A DNA stretch of 64,000 nt from Photobacterium swingsii (GTDB lineage Bacteria > Pseudomonadota > Gammaproteobacteria > Enterobacterales > Vibrionaceae): the NCBI RefSeq assembly GCF_024346715.1, contig NZ_AP024852.1, positions 620,001 through 684,000 on the forward strand. The letters are read 5' to 3'. This document shows positions 62,156 to 64,000 of this stretch, in pieces; position 1 is the first letter of the stretch, and each line of letters begins with the position of its first letter. Under the pieces are notes generated by a model, which worked only from the letters and a program-made list of their open reading frames with translations, was not told the DNA's origin and searched no databases. A program made the position numbers and the translations under genes.

Positions 62156-62998
62156 TTGCTTAAGCAACGAATTATAACGGCATTGATTCTCGCGCCTTTG
62201 GTTATTGCGGGTATTTTCTTCCTACCTTTTCCTGCTTTTATTGTGGCACTTGCCGCGATTACTATGGTGGGCTTTTGGGAATGGACTCAGTTTATTAATG
62301 GCAGCGCCCGCGTACAAATCGTTAGCCTGTTCACATTAATTTTTGGTGCATCTTTGGTTGTGATGCCAACGGATGTTGCTGCACTATCAGCTGTGGCAGA
62401 TTCCCATCGTGCTATGCTCGCAGTAGGCGGCATTTGGTGGTTGGTGGCATCTACCTTAGCCATTACTTATCCAAGTAGTGCTAAACTTTGGTCATCATCA
62501 GCGTTATTGAAAGGCATCTTTGGTGTATTAACCCTTCTTCCTTTCTTTTGGGGCATTTTATTGCTTCGCGCTGTTAACTACGCCGAATCTCCGTATCATG
62601 GCTCACAACTTGTAATGCTTGTATGCTTTATTGTATGGGCAGCAGATACAGGTGCGTATTTCACGGGTAAGCGATTTGGTAAACACAAAATGGCGCCGTC
62701 AGTAAGTCCAAATAAGACAATTGAAGGCTTATTAGGTGGTGCTTTGTTGGCGATGTTCATTGCTTGGAGCGGTGCATCTTTGATGAATATTCCGTTTTCA
62801 AGTGTGGGGTCGCTACTAGCGATAGCCATGATTACAGTTGTTATTTCTGTACTTGGCGACTTAGTTGAAAGCATGTTTAAGCGTGTTGCTGGTATTAAAG
62901 ACAGTGGCACTATCTTACCTGGCCACGGTGGTATTTTAGACCGTATTGACAGTCTAACTGCTGCGCTTCCCGTCTTTGCTCTATTCTACCTCTGGTAG
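62156..62998 (+). CDS. cdsA: Phosphatidate cytidylyltransferase
   Basis: CdsA, 280 residues, makes CDP-diacylglycerol for phospholipid synthesis. About eight membrane helices are seen, and the signature SPNKTIEGLLGG and near the end DLVESMFKRVAGIKDSGTILPGHGGILDRIDS is intact. Translation appears to begin at TTG 62156 (MLKQRIITALILAPLV), with GAGG seven bases upstream and no in-frame ATG near. Confidence 0.95.
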   Translation: MLKQRIITALILAPLVIAGIFFLPFPAFIVALAAITMVGFWEWTQFINGSARVQIVSLFTLIFGASLVVMPTDVAALSAVADSHRAMLAVGGIWWLVASTLAITYPSSAKLWSSSALLKGIFGVLTLLPFFWGILLLRAVNYAESPYHGSQLVMLVCFIVWAADTGAYFTGKRFGKHKMAPSVSPNKTIEGLLGGALLAMFIAWSGASLMNIPFSSVGSLLAIAMITVVISVLGDLVESMFKRVAGIKDSGTILPGHGGILDRIDSLTAALPVFALFYLW

Positions 62999-63015
62999 TG
63001 ATTACCTCCCATTCA

Positions 63016-63043
63016 AAGGTAGCTACTTGGTAGCTACCTTTTT
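63016..63043 (+). terminator. Terminator between cdsA and dxr
   Basis: AAGGTAGCTAC/GTAGCTACCTT perfect 11-bp stem, loop TTG, then TTT. dxr starts 21 bp later, so it may act as an attenuator. Confidence 0.75.
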
Positions 63044-63063
63044 CAAGCCAAATGAAGTGATGT

Positions 63064-64000
63064 ATGCGTAAGTTATCAATCTTAGGTGCGACTGGTTCAA
63101 TCGGAACAAGCACACTGGCTGTTGCAGCACAAAATCCTGAATTATTTGATGTTGTTGCATTAGGCGCAGGCTCAAACAGCGATAAGATGTTTGAGCTTTG
63201 TTGTCAGTGGCAACCACAGTATGCCGTAATGGCGAGTGAAAAGGCTGCAGCAACGCTAGCACAACGCCTAGCGGAACATCAGATGACAACTCAAGTGCTA
63301 GCTGGTGAGCAAGGCTTGTGTCAGATTGCAGCACTGGATGAGATCGATACTGTCATGGCTGCCATTGTTGGTGCTGCTGGTTTAATGCCGACCATGGCCG
63401 GTGTTAAAGCGGGTAAACGCATTTTACTGGCAAATAAAGAAGCCCTAGTGATGTCGGGGCAGATGTTTATTGATGCGTGCGAAGAATATGGTGCGGAATT
63501 ATTACCTGTTGATAGTGAACATAATGCGATTTTTCAGTGCTTACCTGCTGAAATTCAACGCAAAATGGGACGCTGTGATCTTAATGCACACGGCATCAGC
63601 AAGATATTGTTAACTGGTTCTGGTGGCCCGTTCCGTTACACAGACATTGCAGAATTGGATGCTGTTACGCCAGAGATGGCCATCGCACACCCCAATTGGT
63701 CGATGGGACCGAAAATCTCGGTTGATTCTGCCACTATGATGAATAAAGGCTTAGAGTACATTGAAGCGCGTTGGTTGTTTAACGCATCGCGTGAGAAAAT
63801 GCAGGTAATTATTCATCCTCAGTCTGTGATTCATTCTATGGTGCAATACACGGATGGCTCGGTGCTAGCACAGATGGGATTACCTGATATGAGAACTCCG
63901 ATTGCCTGTGCGATGTCCTATCCTAAAAGGGTAGACGCTGGAGTGGCGCCGCTCGATTTTAGCCAAGTGGGTGAGTTTACCTTCTTACAGCCAGACTTTG
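63064..64000 (+). CDS. dxr: 1-deoxy-D-xylulose 5-phosphate reductoisomerase (3' truncated by window)
   Basis: The first 312 codons of Dxr (IspC), which converts DXP to MEP in isoprenoid synthesis using NADPH. The N-terminal [15 protein letters not shown] is the NADPH loop; [24 protein letters not shown] with Asp and Glu metal ligands, LTGSGGPFR and [23 protein letters not shown] are family blocks. The frame is open to the window end. In Vibrionaceae rseP and bamA follow, outside this window. Confidence 0.97.
   Translation, partial: MRKLSILGATGSIGTSTLAVAAQNPELFDVVALGAGSNSDKMFELCCQWQPQYAVMASEKAAATLAQRLAEHQMTTQVLAGEQGLCQIAALDEIDTVMAAIVGAAGLMPTMAGVKAGKRILLANKEALVMSGQMFIDACEEYGAELLPVDSEHNAIFQCLPAEIQRKMGRCDLNAHGISKILLTGSGGPFRYTDIAELDAVTPEMAIAHPNWSMGPKISVDSATMMNKGLEYIEARWLFNASREKMQVIIHPQSVIHSMVQYTDGSVLAQMGLPDMRTPIACAMSYPKRVDAGVAPLDFSQVGEFTFLQPDF

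Overview
The window looks like a chromosomal segment of a marine gammaproteobacterium of the Vibrionaceae, most likely Photobacterium or a close relative. This rests on gene order (recC-recB-recD-argA; gcvB/gcvA-ygdD-rlmM; syd next to CsrB-type RNAs; map/rpsB-tsf-pyrH-frr-uppS-cdsA-dxr), on a 343-residue Vibrio-type DapD, and on family-restricted small proteins (DUF2850, DUF2789, DUF3301, DUF3549). Species cannot be fixed from the sequence alone.

Region 1 (1-11.8 kb) is an accessory iron module. It holds the tail of an asbB-like NIS synthetase, asbC, a fused asbD-asbE and asbF, which together resemble a petrobactin-type siderophore pathway (3,4-dihydroxybenzoate made by AsbF, activated by AsbC, carried and transferred by AsbDE). 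Next come an OmpR-type regulator whose receiver domain lacks the phospho-acceptor Asp, a TonB-dependent receptor, a periplasmic binding protein, a FecCD permease, its ATPase, a small membrane protein and an MFS exporter. Fur boxes precede the regulator and the receptor.

Region 2 (11.9-28.4 kb) is core: a small lipoprotein, dapD, yebG sharing a LexA box with a divergent Tag-like glycosylase, a YeiE-like LysR regulator divergent from a TDT-family permease, recC, recB, recD, argA and a DUF2850 gene. The recC-recB gap has no ptrA but carries inverted repeats.

Region 3 (28.4-31.7 kb) is an AT-rich island with tadE, tadF and tadG but no pilin, ATPase or secretin gene in the window.

Region 4 (31.7-48.6 kb) holds mltA, tcdA, csdE, csdA, the sRNA gene gcvB divergent from gcvA, an alpha/beta hydrolase, ygdD, rlmM, xni, ppnN, two consecutive proteins with degenerate GGDEF domains, queF divergent from syd, and three small family proteins.

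Region 5 (48.6-50.5 kb) has no protein gene. It carries two tandem CsrB-type regulatory RNAs, each preceded at nearly the same distance (about 178 bp) by a GacA/UvrY/VarA-type palindrome; the first contains four tandem 50-nt CsrA-binding units. This is the most striking non-coding structure here.

Region 6 (50.5-64 kb) is core: DUF3301, DUF3549, yqcC, truC, yqcA, yaeH, glnD, map, then the divergent translation/envelope cluster rpsB, tsf, pyrH, frr, uppS, cdsA and the start of dxr, which runs off the window end. All assignments come from reading the sequence and from remembered family features; no database search was run.
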